Both the position numbers and the translations under genes were made by a program. A stretch of DNA of 64,000 nt from Blasia pusilla (lineage: Eukaryota > Marchantiophyta > Marchantiopsida > Blasiales), in the NCBI GenBank assembly GCA_050084515.1, contig CM114273.1, positions 34,658,001-34,722,000 on the forward strand, read 5' to 3'. Under the pieces are notes generated by a model. The model had not been told where the DNA came from. It was given only the letters and a program-made list of their open reading frames with translations, and ran no database searches. Shown piece after piece: positions 36,632 through 47,755 of this stretch. The stretch's first letter is position 1. Each line of letters opens with the position of its first letter.

Positions 36632-37026
36632 ATGCCCAAGATCTCGGAGAGAGAAAAGTTTCTCAATGAACTTCGACGGTTTCTTGAAACTCAGATTTTG
36701 ATGGGTGATTCCACTACTGAATCAGATTCTAGTGACACATATTCTACAAGTGAAGATGAGGAAATGCATGATGCAAAGGATAGCCCTAACACCTCAGCTT
36801 CAAGCTAATCTTAGGGTTTGATGTTGAATCTGAGGTTGACGAAGACCTCTTGCAACTATATCAAATGGTGCAAGAAAGTAGGTTCATTTCCGAGCGTGGT
36901 AGGTTTCCAAAATCATCAGAATTTACGGATAACGTATTTATGAGTCTCCTCGAACGTGCATTTAGACAACTCACTTGGATGAGAAGTGAAACCTTCCTTT
37001 AATTGTTGAGCCTAATCGAAGACCAT
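36632..37026 (+). pseudogene. PIF/Harbinger-like transposase N-terminal fragment
   Basis: An open frame from ATG 36632 to TAA 36806-36808 (58 codons, Ser/Asp/Glu-rich end). A second frame then reads EDLLQLYQMVQESRFISER, followed by FRQLTWMRSETFL, a stop and LLSLIEDHC. The last pattern (F-x4-R-M/W-x-R-x-TF-x-L-x-x-LIEDH) resembles the region before the DDE domain of HARBI1/PIF-type transposases. Coding similarity ends exactly where the LTR of element 2 begins (37027), so the gene was probably split by that insertion. The catalytic part is not in the window. Confidence 0.45.
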
Positions 37027-37840
37027 TGTCACATCCTTTAGGATAGATCGGTGAGATCTAATAGAGCACCTTCATGAGTAGTGGAGGACAGGCTCAGTAG
37101 GTTGAGGATGACCTGCTGAGGCCCCGGGAAACCTGAGAGAGTAGGTTTCCCCTTCGTTTGGCTCATTTGCAGCCATATTGAGGAACTTACTATTTTAGGT
37201 AAGTACCATTTTGAATATATGATTGAATTTCTATTTTTGTTAAGTGGCCCTTGACCTCCTACATCAGGTCAAGAGCCAAGGAGGTGACTTGGGAGCATAG
37301 GATAGCATGGAGAGAGCTTGGAAGAGGGGAGGGGTATACCTCAAGGAGAGAGAGCTTGAGAGCTCATTTTTCTCTTTTTTGAACCTCTTGGCATGAGGCG
37401 GTGGAGCTATGGTCTTGCTTGCCTTGTGTGTGTAACCCAAGCCTCTCATTAGGAGAGTGGGTTTGGTTTGACATTGAGAGAGACATGTGAGAGTGCACAC
37501 ATGTGAGAACTATGGTGTTGTGAGAGAGATTGGATATTATTTTACAACGAGAGAGTTGAGTGAGTGAGAGAGCTTCATGGGGGAGCTTGCTGGTTGCTTG
37601 ATGTTTGGTGTAGGTTGGGGGATTATGTTCCTCACTTCATGGCTCATGGGAGTGCTCACCGGAGCAAGAGTTGTGTGAGTTTGCTGTTTTGCTTTGCTGG
37701 TTTTTTGTACGAGAGAGTGGCACGCGGAAGCGCTGCCAAATTTTGTGTAGGAGGAAGAGACATTGAGCTTTACAACAATCCCTGTCAGTTTTTACTGGAA
37801 TGTTTGATTCCAAAATTTTTGACATTATCCTAGATTGTGA
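37027..37840 (+). repeat. 5' LTR of element 2 (3' boundary uncertain)
   Basis: Begins TGTCACAT like element 1. 37175 to about 37440 is co-linear with the stray LTR at 31115-31385. The part to about 37840 includes CGCGGAAGCGCT, shared with the left LTR/leader of element 1 near 690. Where the LTR ends and the leader begins is not resolved. Confidence 0.55.
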
Positions 37841-39042
37841 AGTTGTGCACGATGTGCATCAAATAGTGCGCAATTTGGAGTTGCAAGCAAAAAGTTATGG
37901 TCAATCTTGAAAAATTGCAATTGCTAGGCGATTTTTAGGGTTAAATTGTTCAAACCTTAAATCAGCCGCTGTGCCGACGGCGGCCATCGCCGTCATAGTC
38001 ACACTGTCAACGGTCCTCCACCAACGGTCAACTATCACAATCGATGGTCAATCGTCATCGTCAACATTCCGCTGTCACCATCAACGGTCAACTGTCCACT
38101 ATCCATTGTCGTCCGTTGCTGTCGCCTAGCGTTGCTCAAGCCGCATTCGGCCGTTGTCCGCCCTTTGGTTGCATTTGCCGCCATTACAGAGTGCAGGGTC
38201 TTCCACGGCCACCATTGATTCTCTAACTTGCGCCACCACCACGTACTTTGGGTTTGGCCGCCACCGTCATCCTACTTTTGCCATCAACCAGTGATGGCAG
38301 GTAACCTCGGGTTATGGTGTTTGAGTTTTCATTTCATGTTGCTATGTTGTGATTGGTAGCCACTCGATGACGATCGACACCTATGCCATGATGCCCGTAG
38401 CCCCAACGCGCCGCCAATTTCCGTGCCCTCTCGATCGCGGAGCCGCTCCTTCACTAAGAAGTAGAGCGTGTGAATTGCTGATTGAGGAGGATATCCCATC
38501 GAGTGCCGCACCCCATTCCCGAGTGCCATGCCGTTTGTAGCCGTTCCGTGTTGCTAGTGCTACACCAGACCGCTCAACTTGGACCGAACATCAAGGAGGT
38601 TTGAGCAGCCTCAGTACAAAAGGAGTACGACTTGCTGATTGGAGGAGTTGTCTCCACGACCGAGTTGGGGTTGAGATTTGCAGTTTTTGAGGAGTGACAT
38701 CGACATTATTATCAGGTTTCCCATTCTGGTCTCTTACCCTACACGTGTGAGGGATTCCCAGGTATTGGGAAGTTATTTGGGATATTGGGTTTCATGCTAA
38801 TGCTAGGAGCATCGATGATGTATGGGTTTAGGGGACATAGACGTGTGTGGGATGTCCAGAGTTGAGGATGGTTTGTCGATGAGATGATAGATCAGTTGAT
38901 TTGCCGCACCACGCTGCTTGTTGTCGCACAACACATGTCTCAGTGAGAGAGTGTAGATTGAGTGCCGCATATTTAGTTTGAGTGATTGAGGGTTTACTCG
39001 CGAGATTGAGAGTGATCGTGTGAGAGAGGCACGAGGGCCATC
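37841..39042 (+). other. Leader of element 2 with short CGGTCA tandem repeats
   Basis: 37.98-38.12 kb is built from variants of CAACGGTCAACTGTC. The remainder is GC-balanced with no credible open frame. 38.7-38.8 kb resembles the leader of element 1 around 1.48 kb. Confidence 0.4.
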
Positions 39043-40680
39043 ATGGCATCCTTTCAAGATTTTGTGAGGCAAGGTAGTGGACCTGAGAGTAGCTCTAGAA
39101 GGTTTATCCGGAGTGGTGCGAAGTTTCGAGGGTCTCCACGTGAGGGACCACCACAATCTCCTTCAGTGTTGTCTTCAGACGAGGGGGAGGATGTAGAGGA
39201 GTGTGTTAGGCATCCATCGTACATATTGAGTGGTCCTACCAGTTGGGCGTACGAGACAGACGACCAGGGCAGAGGACCGCGTAGGTTTTCGGGTGATGTA
39301 GGCACTATAGAGTTACACGACTTCATTTCGGAGTTTAGGAGTTGGTGGACTTAGAGCGAACTAGGAAATCTAGAGAGTTCAACCCGTTTATAACATAGAA
39401 TGGTATGTTCCAGCATTTAGAGGGGGCGCCCATGGACGATTACCATGAGTTCTCCCACAGATATGCTCAAGAGATTGAGGCATGGCGACTCTACTATGAC
39501 CCACACAATGTGTCATGGAGGGAGCCGTTTCCAGATGAGGAGGAGGAGGAGTAAGGAGAGGCTACTTCCTCTTCCTCTAGTGATGTTTTAGGAGGGGTCA
39601 CTCGCATTGGAGCAGTTGCACTATTTAGTCGGGTTTGTCCCAGGTTCAACCCCGTGGTTGAGTTCTTTGCTTAGTTGAGGGCGAGCTACCAAGTGGTATG
39701 GACGTAGAAGTTGCAGAGCATCCACGACTTCCAAAGGCGCCCAAGTGAGAGTTTGCGTGAGGCTTACACTCGCTTGCACCGGTTGATCAACGTCACTCAG
39801 GGTTGACAGAGGCTCAGGCTATCTAGTCATGATACGCGATGCTAGACCGGACCCTACGGATACGGGTGCGGGAGGAGGTGCTTCTTATGAACACCTCCCC
39901 TACATTGAGAGATTTTTTTTAGGACCGCTGAGAACATTGAGCGCAACATGGCGGAGGAGAGCGTAGCCATGTTGCGCTCAATGGGTGGCGGAGTTGCCCG
40001 TGGAGGAGGTAGAGTTCCACCACCTAGACGTGTCGAGGGAGATGTCGGGTGTGAGGCTGGGATGGCTACTGAGATACAGCAGCTACAAGAGCAGATTTCC
40101 GCTATGGCATTGAGGTTACACGATGCCGAATCCATGGCATCGACATCATATGGAGCAGTCAGAGATATGGAGAATCATGGTTGGATGTGCGGGGTTTCCT
40201 AGATGGACGCCGCCGCAGTTGTGACGCGTGGAGCAGCCATAGAGTTGGATCCATAGCGAGGGGAAGCCAGGTAACAGACTATGCTTCCTCAGTCTTTCAT
40301 GTTGTCCGAGGCAATAAGGACCCCATCGATGGGTCTTGATCAGAGTTCCTGGAGAGTTGGTGATGTCATTGGTGTGCAGGCAAGGAGGGCGATGGGAGAA
40401 GCGAGTACGATGACTCCTATTGCTGATGCTCAAGAGGGGCATGTGTCGAGCTCATTGTTGGGGGCGGCCACCATTGTGTACCACGCTCCTTTATTTTTTG
40501 CTTCCGATGTTATGACCTTGGGAGGTACGCCCGCCGAGGTTTTTCGGCTGGCCGCTACGCTATGTGAGCGTGGAGTTGGAGTTCTTGCATCACGTTCAGA
40601 GGTGATTGCAAAGGAGGTGATGGACCTGCCCTTGGAGCGGATGCTCGGGCCGTCCACGTTAGATTCATGGTAGGTTGCGG
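39043..40680 (+). pseudogene. gag and linker, element 2
   Basis: A clean start: ATG 39043 opens 103 codons (to 39354) with RRFSGDVGTIELHDFISEF, matching the broken Gag N-terminus of element 1. The capsid-like core (about 39630-39800) has FNPVVEFFA, then SLREAYTRLHRLI, with several stops. 39948-40202 encodes a Gly/Arg-rich piece and a short heptad-like helix (QQLQEQISAMALRLHDAES). The linker 40281-40673 parallels 3480-3830 of element 1. Confidence 0.65.
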
Positions 40681-41372
40681 TTGCTAGGATGGTGGAGATG
40701 CCTGCGATAGAGCGTGCAATGGCTTCTCCTCGTGTTGTGTTGCTGGATAACTGAGGAGAGGTTTTCCAGTTGGTGAGTCTTCAACGTAGAGCTTTTAGTC
40801 CGCAATGCCTCTTGTTGGATTCAGGATCGCAACTCCTGATGTTGGGGAAAGCGTCATTCAGAGGATTGGGCTTGACAAGAGCCAATGTGGAGCGTTGTCC
40901 ATTCCGGATACAGACATCCTTAGGTGGAGTGAGTACCACACAATTTATCACCCGACAGGAGGTTGTGGTGAGGATTCGCCCGGAACATCCTACAGATGAG
41001 TCTGTGGTGCGAGCGAAGACGATAGTGACTAATGTAGAGTCCTACGACATCTTGGTTGGTGGAGTAGTGTTATATCCGATGGGGTTTTCCATGGATTACT
41101 GGGAGGAGTCAGCGTCCTACAGACGAGGATGGCAGTCAGGTGATGGGTGCCTTAGCTCATTACCCGTTCGATTTACAGATGCAGTGATCGAGCGACGGCC
41201 AAGAGAGATGGCGACCTTAGGAGCATTTAGTAGTATCATCACTTGGCCTAGTGATTTGATTGAGGGACATGTCCATGCAAAGGATACTCCCGTTCGACAT
41301 TTCTATGGAGAGGAGAGTCATGGTAGCCGCATCAGTCCGTGGAGGAGAGGTGCCGCTCTGGGGCTTGACTGA
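40681..41372 (+). pseudogene. Aspartic protease, element 2
   Basis: The frame 40770-41372 has CLLLDSGSQLLML (catalytic DSGS), GGVSTTQF, VESYDILVGGVVLYPMGF and DYWEESASYRRGW, co-linear with element 1. It ends at TGA 41370-41372 where the methyltransferase N-terminal part should follow. Confidence 0.7.
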
Positions 41373-41452
41373 GTAGCTTCGAAGCTTAGCCATTGAGCAT
41401 ACGCAGACCGCGTGGAGCGAGACGCTTGCACTTAAGTGTGATGGACGAGATA

Positions 41453-42110
41453 GCGGGTTAGCTGACACTCGGTCCAGGTTGTTTTGGGAGATGATGCAGA
41501 TCTTGCGACATTTATAGGAGCATCAATCTCGTTCTCCAGCATACATTTTGGAGAATGTGCCAATTTTGGGCGATTCGAGGTCCCGCGTGATGACGAGTGC
41601 ACATCATGTGCGCGCATGGATCGGCCCAATAGTGTTGTTAGATGCGGCAAGTGTGGGTTTACGAGCACATTGCCCGTGTCTTTGGTGGACCAACTTGGTA
41701 CCACACGAGATGTTACGGAGGGCATATGCGAGAGTGGAGCACCCCTCCGATTGTATTGGTGGATTCTATATTGGATCCAGGCCGTCAATCACAGGCAGTG
41801 AGGGATGATGATGGATCGCCATTGACTGTGGTCAACATGATTGGTAGGCCACGGGCAACCTTTTCCACATTGGTGAGTTTTCCCGCTTCCTATGCATTCA
41901 AGGAGGTCGGACCTTGCTTGGTTGGGATGACCAAGTATAGAGGTTGGTGGAGCCCAACGCCGATGAGCGAGAGCAAGCAATGGGATTCCCCACAGGAATG
42001 ACACCAATACCGTCACTATCAGAGGCATCACGACGTCATGTCTTGGTTCAGGGGATGGACCTGAGCTGCTTGACATGGATTTTCAGCTTATGAGTAGTTG
42101 AGCGACGTCG
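41453..42110 (+). pseudogene. Truncated DNA methyltransferase, element 2 (motifs I and IV deleted)
   Basis: Homologous to element 1 from about position 5005 on. It retains RSRLFWEMMQILRHL, the ENV motif (codon for Glu at 41551) in YILENVPILGD, and LLDAASVGLRAHCPCLWWTN, where Cys replaces the conserved Arg of RPR. The C-terminal part has ADEREQAMGFPTGMT and SEASRRHVL with MDLSCLTWI (motif IX/X region). About 430 bases corresponding to 4560-5005 of element 1 are absent, removing the cofactor-binding motif I and the catalytic Pro-Cys motif. Further frame shifts are present. It cannot be catalytic but marks the domain as ancestral to both copies. Confidence 0.75.
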
Positions 42111-42399
42111 TTTGAGGATAAGACAGATCACAGTTGTTGCGTTGGTGAACCCCATGCCTATTGAGACGGTTGAGGCAGTGGCTGAGGGCGAGACCCGAGG
42201 AGATCGACACACCAAGGATGATCAGGAGAGACATCCTTGGACTTCTTGGGATGTTTTGCAGGTACGCAAGGAGATGATAGCCACAACATCGAGTGTGGTT
42301 CTAGGTACTACACGTGGAGATGAGAGTTTTATTTTTCGAGACGGGGTTGCACCATAGCAACCATCGACATCCATATCGGAGAGTCCTATCGTACTCACG

Positions 42400-43300
42400 A
42401 TGGAGACTTGGGAGCCAGATATGGGCCCTAAGTTGACAAGAGGAGAGCGGCGTCAGATACACCAATTCCTTAGGAGTTATAGGAGTTGTTTTGCATTTAG
42501 TATGCATGATTTGGGTACGCTGAAGGGTCCAGGGATTCGCATTGAGTTGTCGAGTGACACGCCGATCTTCCAACGACCCTACAGGTATGGTGACATGGAG
42601 AGGGCTCTGATTCATAGTAGGAGCCAGAACTTCGTTGGAGCACGACTAGTGGAGATGTCGCATGGAGAGTATGCATCTGCCACTATCATGCCCGCCAAGA
42701 AGGATGTGCATGGCAACTGGACAGATAGGCGGATGTGTGGAGATTACCGACCTATCAATCGGCAGACAAAGTCCGATAGGTATGCCATGCCCACCCTTGA
42801 GGGGATCTTTGATACGATTGGGCATGCAAAGGTCTTCAATTCATTGGGTTTGCGAGCCGAATACCATCGGCTGCCTATCAGATTGGAGGACAAGTAGAAG
42901 ATGGCATTTTGGGGCATCGATCCTCATTGGAAGGATTGTTTGTACTAGCGGCGGTTCTTACCATTTGGGTTAAAGAACGCCCTAACTGAGTTTCAAAGGG
43001 TCATGGATAGGATCTTGGCAGGTCTGGATTTTGCTAGGTGTTATATTGATGACATCGTAGTCTTTAGCGCCACGGTTGAGGAGCATGAGCGACATCTAGA
43101 TGAGGTGTTTCGACGATTGCAGTCACATGGGCTGAAGCTACATCTAAGCAAGTGCAAGTTCTTCTATGGCCAGATTGTGTACTTTGGTCATACGATATAT
43201 CCAGGGAGCCTTGATGTGCAATAGACGAAGGTAGAGGCTATTTCACGCATTCCACGCCCTACATATGTGAGTTGAGTTCAAGCATTCATGAGATTGGCGA
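42400..43300 (+). pseudogene. Reverse transcriptase, element 2
   Basis: Long co-linear match to element 1: PYRYGDMERALIHSRSQN, SATIMPAKKD, RMCGDYRPINRQT, FGLKNALTEFQRVMD and YIDD at 43042-43053. The first catalytic Asp is replaced (LGLRAEYHR instead of LDLRAGYHQ), and stops occur near 42896, 42946 and 43224, so it is inactive. Confidence 0.85.
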
Positions 43301-43860
43301 ACTTCTATTGACGGTGCATCAAGGATTTCAGTTTGATTGCGAAGCCGCTAACCTCGATAACCAAGGTGGATCAAGAGTGGCACTGGGGGGATGAGCAAGA
43401 GAGAGCATTTGAGATGCTCAAGGACAGGTTGACGTCTGCCCCCATATTGAGGAGACCGATCAGGGGGCGTCCTTTCCAGTTGCATACCGATTGGAGCATG
43501 TTGGGGCTTGGAGCCGTGCTCACCCAGCATGAAGATAAGGATAGAGAGTTCATGGTGGCTTACGTTAGTTGCTCGAACAACGTTGTAGAGGCGAAGTATA
43601 GCTTGTACGAGGGTGAGAGCTTGGGTGCAGTGTGGGCTGCCGCACATTTTAGATGTTATCAATTCAGAAATCCCTTTACCATCATTATTGATCATCAGCC
43701 ACTTAAGTGGTTGATGGAGTCCGACAAGCTTACAAGGAAGCTTACGAGGTGGTGCATAGACCTAGGATGCTCAACCAAGATCCAGATGGTTTGAGCCGTA
43801 ACCCATGCCCGAGTCAACGAGATACGACTGGAGCTAGTTGGCATGTTGAGAGTGATGAGG
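43301..43860 (+). pseudogene. RNase H, element 2
   Basis: The open part is 43333-43794. It contains LHTDWSMLGLGAVLTQ, EAKYSLYEGESLGAVW and IIDHQPLKWLMESDKL. The following tether shifts frame (the piece VVHRPRMLNQDPDGLSRN reads in frame 3 near 43750). Confidence 0.8.
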
Positions 43861-43873
43861 AGTTGGTGCCAAG

Positions 43874-44290
43874 ATGGCATGCGTCAGCCTATTTGGCTTG
43901 TTGGCTATGGAGAGCCAGATTGCTGAGACTTTGATGGCGAGGTTTGATGGAGAGTCCTTAGATCCAGAAGCCGGTGAGGAGACGACAGGTGGCCGAGACA
44001 TTCAGGACGATGGAGTGGTCTTAGAGTACCTGCGTACTGGCAGCATCGCAAGCACAGTGGATGCCAGAGAGCGGGATTGGATCCTACACCAAGCCAGACG
44101 GTTCCGGTGGGAGGGCACACATATGTTGCGAGTGTGGGAGGATGGTAGAGTGGATGTAGTGCCTCATTTGTTGCAGAGAGCACGTTTGGTGCGTCATGCC
44201 CACGAGGAGTTGGGTCATTTTGGAGTGAAGTGGACGTACAACTTGCTCCAGATTCACTATTGGTGGCGAGGCATGAAGACTGACGTTGTT
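43874..44290 (+). pseudogene. Integrase N-terminal remnant, element 2
   Basis: The segment from 43874 has LRTGSIASTVDARERDWIL, RFRWEGTHMLRVW and the His pair in VRHAHEELGHFGVKWTY, co-linear with element 1. Similarity stops near 44290 and unrelated sequence follows. Confidence 0.75.
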
Positions 44291-44483
44291 ATTAAGGTAA
44301 GAGGTGGCAGAGGGAAAAGCAATCAATCAAGGGCGTACCCGTGCCCTCGAGCACGCACTGGTATTCAAACTCGCCAACTAAACAAGCACTCGAGAACGAT
44401 GTGCACGAGACCCTAATCAGCCAGCCAAACAATAGAATTCGAGAATCATTTGGTCAGGCGGCACTGCCGAGTGAGAGCAAACA

Positions 44484-44509
44484 CTGCCGAGCAAGTGTTT
44501 GCTCGGCAG
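44484..44509. repeat. Perfect 11-bp hairpin
   Basis: CTGCCGAGCAA (44484-44494), a 4-base loop, and its reverse complement (44499-44509). First of a cluster of hairpins directly after the break of element 2. Confidence 0.8.
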
Positions 44510-44559
44510 ACTCCGCTCTCACACGGCCGAGTGACGCACAGCCATGTGAGAGCGGAGTC
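44509..44559. repeat. Perfect 15-bp inverted repeat
   Basis: GACTCCGCTCTCACA (44509-44523) pairs with 44545-44559 across a 21-base loop. Confidence 0.8.
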
Positions 44560-44699
44560 CGTGAGGAGAAGTGCGGAGCGTGTGAGGCTTAGAGCAGAAG
44601 ACCAAAGACAAAACGTGGAATGCTGCACAGTCGAGTGATGCACAGCCGTGTGAGAGCGGAGTCCGTGAGGAGAAGTGCGGAGTCCGTGAGGCTTAGGGC
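44528..44699 (+). repeat. 68-base direct repeat, two copies 104 bases apart
   Basis: 44528-44595 and 44632-44699 share CGAGTGAYGCACAGCC, TGTGAGAGCGGAGTCCGTGA and GAGAAGTGCGGAG with a few differences. GC-rich, non-coding. Confidence 0.75.
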
Positions 44700-45430
44700 G
44701 AGGTTGTGAGGGGCGAGTGGGCGAGTGGGCGCGAATGAGGAAGTGAGTGGAAGTGGACGCGTCCCGTTAGAAGGGGGGAAGGGGATGGGGGCGGGGGCGG
44801 CCGTGTCTCAAACGCTGGGCGTTTGATTTAAGATCAAACGGTCCAGATTACGGTCGCAGTAGGGGGGAAGGGGATGAAGGGCGGCCGGGTCTAAGATGCG
44901 GGCTGTTCAATCAATAATCTAACGGTCCACAAAAAGTGGACCGTTAGGTCTGGGCCTCATGATTACTAGAGGCGGCGCCAACTGCGGGTAGGGTTAGATA
45001 AATGTTAGGTTCGGGATAGGTTCAGTAGCAGGTTTGGGATAGGTTTGGTAGGTTTTTTTTCCGATTTTCTCTTCCGGATTCCTTTTTCCTTTTTTGCCTC
45101 TTCCCACCAAATTTTTTCATATTTTTTCAAATTTTCCTAAACATCCCAACTAGAATAACTTATATTTTTTTCTTCTTAAAAAAAACATTAATTTCTCATT
45201 CTCTTTCTCTTAAAATTTTTCTTTTAAAATCTTCCTCTAAAATTGGTTTATGTCTAGCTCGAAACTTTTTCATTCTCTTTTTTTTTTTTTTCGCACTTTA
45301 CGTTTTTTCCTTATATCATCTAATTTTTTTCTCATTTTTCCAATTTAATTTTCATAATTGTCTTTCTCTACTATTTTACATGAATTTTTTTTTCAATTTT
45401 TAATAAGTAGTTTTATGGTGTGTAATGTAG
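44700..45430. other. GC-rich tandem tract then T-rich spacer, no gene seen
   Basis: 44.77-44.95 kb holds two copies of a roughly 95-base GGGGAAGGGGATG...AACGGTCCA unit. A 12-bp perfect stem (CTAACGGTCCAC, 44919-44930, with 44936-44947) closes on an AAAAA loop. 45.05-45.42 kb is T-rich. Confidence 0.5.
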
Positions 45431-46173
45431 ATGGCAAGTGGAGGTGGATTATTATTGAATGTGGAGAGACGGCCGTTAGGAGTTATCACAAATATACCGA
45501 TTCTACAACAAAATTCAGGGAGACAAATTGACGAATTGAAGAACACCTCTCCGATGTAAGCACCTTTCTTTGGAAGAACAATGGAAGCAACGTATTTCCA
45601 TTTCCACAATACGCCTTACATCCCATGTTTTGTATGTATATAATAAAATGATACAATCTTGGAATTTTTGCATAGACTTCCTATTCCATCAAATCCGACA
45701 CATTTGCGTGACTTCCGAAAATTGATGCGTGTGAATGCACAAAAAAAAAGGCATGCACGTCGCAAGGAAATATTAGCTCAAAAAGCACCTGTTGAAGATG
45801 AATTCCTTCTCGAAACATCTCCAACGTAAGTTTGCAAAATTGACAATCATTTAACATGTCCACATTTCCACCCTTCATAATCTTCACTTTTAATTTAAGT
45901 TAGTGCATTGCTCTTAACATTTCTGTATTGTTTCAGACTTCCCATTCCATTGAATCCTATGGATGTACGTGATTTTCGGAAGGTTCTACGCGGCGAGGCC
46001 CAAAAATGAAAACGTGCTATTCGTGCTGATAAAATGGAAGCCTTGAAAGAAAAAAAGAGGTGTTATTATCGAGAGTATAGAAAAAGAAGGAAAGCGCTTC
46101 ATGGTCAAGTTGAGACTCCGATGGTAGTTCAAAGTATTCTAACTACTCCAAATGAAGAGCTTATGGCTTGGTA
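45431..46173 (+). pseudogene. N-terminal exons of the Helitron-like gene with an exon duplication
   Basis: Exon 45431-45555 starts with ATG and ends in phase 2. Exon 45676-45825 (150 bases) and a third exon from 45937 begin with the same peptide pattern LPIP-x-NP followed by RDFRK, and join in the same phase through GT-AG introns. The third contains a TGA (46006-46008) but continues into a basic, helical segment (KEKKRCYYREYRKRRKAL) and ends at TAG 46171-46173. Function of the module unknown; the basic part resembles N-terminal stretches of some Helitron proteins. Confidence 0.5.
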
Positions 46174-46491
46174 GTCAATCCATGAGGTACATATCTAACT
46201 TTTTACATCTCGCTGAAAATCTTTGATTGTTCATTTTAAATTTATATGTATTATGTAATATATTGATGTTTTCTCAGGCCTTTTAATGAGGATGGAGGAA
46301 TGGTAGGAGAAAATCAATAATTTCATCTTCCATCCACAGATCGGATACATGCATCACCAAGACGGGACTTACGTGATAGTGCACTCCATGAAGTTGTCGA
46401 TAATATATCTATGACAAGGCCAACTACTTATGTGATATGAGAAGTTGAGTTACCTATCATATGATGTAGTATTGGAAAGCATATTTATGAT

Positions 46492-47618
46492 TTGTTATTG
46501 TATTTTTGTAGATTGGAGAATGGGAGGGTGATAATTAAGAGCAAACATTCACTGGATAATCGTTGGGTTGTGCCCTACAATCCTATGTTATGCACCCTCT
46601 TCGATTGTCACAGTAATCTTGAAATCACAAGTAGTGTTTCTACCGTCAAGTACTTATACAAATATGTCTATAAGGGGTCTGATGCGGTGTCATTTAAGTT
46701 GTCAAAGGACACGGATACACCCAATGCAATTGACGTTATTGACGAGATAACATCATATCTTGACGCGAGGTATGATTCCGCTACTTCATTGATGTAATGC
46801 ATTCCATTCTATTTCTTATCCATCATGTCCATTCTCCTAATTTGAATACTTGGAATTCTTATTTTTCCATATATATATCTTCTTCAAAAGCATGTTGGCA
46901 TCTCTTCAAGTTTTCTCTACATGTTGAACTTCCAAGTATTGTGAGATTAGCAGTTCATCTTCCGGAGCAACAAATAGTCTACTTCAATGATGTTGACGCT
47001 CCTCAAAATATTTTGCAAATAAATAGAGAGACAACTCTGACCCAATGGTTTGCTACCAATCTATCTGACTCTCCACTGCTCGACAATATCTATATATAAA
47101 TTTCCCTTCATATTATCGTTGGAGTAACAAGAGATGGATTCATAGGGTGAAAAAAATTAATGATTGTGGCCATCCGATTGGCCGCTTATACCTTACTCAT
47201 CTAGGTAAAAACTTAAATTCTTTATATACATTTACTCTTTTTTATATACGAGCCTCACCCATTTTCTTTTATATATAGATAGATGAGCTCACTTTTCTCA
47301 CGTTGTCATAGGTGAAGGAGAACGACATTGGTTGAGATTACTCCTCCATCATGTTCGAGGAGCAACTACATACGAATGCTTAAGAACGGTTCATGGGATA
47401 TTATGTCCAACATTCAAGGAGGGTGCTATCCAATTAGGACTTCTTGAGGATGATAGGGAGGTGTTTACTTGCTTTGAAGAAGCTTCCATAATCCGTACGG
47501 GTTCTTCATTACGCCAACTCTTTGCAATTATTCTAGCTTATAACACACTTGCTCAACCTGCAATATTATGGAGTCAGTTCTTGGTTCCGTTGGTCGAAGA
47601 TCTCTCATATAAACGACG
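46492..47618 (+). pseudogene. Helitron protein, middle region
   Basis: Contains SLDNRWVVPYNPMLC, KYLYKYVYKGSDAVSF, then PSIVRLAVHLPEQQIVYF and TTLTQWFATN. A piece at 47101-47212 (YYRWSNKRWIHRVKK, IGRLYTLHL) joins over a GT-AG intron to GEGERHWLRLLLHHVRGA and TFKEGAIQLGLLEDDRE. All are conserved words of plant Helitron replicase/helicase proteins. The preceding Rep HUH (H-x-H, Y-x3-Y) part is not present upstream. One or two frame breaks lie near 46800-46890. Confidence 0.8.
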
Positions 47619-47755
47619 TCAAGTAAGAATCCAATACTACAACTCCTACAAAACAATTTTATTCCTAATAGTAGTTACGTTTTCCATCTCACTTACATTG
47701 ACAGTCCTAGATACTAACCATAATTTTGACCTTTTTTTGAACTCTTCCATTACAG

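Larger units (their letters stand above)
37027..44290 (+). mobile_element. Ty3/gypsy-type LTR retrotransposon, element 2 (decayed, truncated)
   Basis: A relative of element 1 in the same orientation. The 5' LTR starts TGTCACATCC at 37027. Gag (39043-39950), protease (LLDSGSQ), a partial methyltransferase, RT (YIDD at 43042-43053), RNase H and the start of integrase follow in order. It ends abruptly near 44290, inside the integrase zinc-binding region (HAHEELGHFG then YWWRGMKTDV); integrase core, PHD finger and 3' LTR are missing. Many stops and frameshifts. No CCHC knuckle was found. Confidence 0.85.

Noticed and set aside
44461-44700. CRISPR-like spaced repeats
   Set aside because: Only two repeat copies, no regular spacers, eukaryotic context.
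44900-44970. 12-bp hairpin followed by CTAG as a Helitron 3' end
   Set aside because: The distance from hairpin to CTAG (about 18 bases) is longer than usual and the Helitron coding sequence lies downstream, not upstream, in this orientation.
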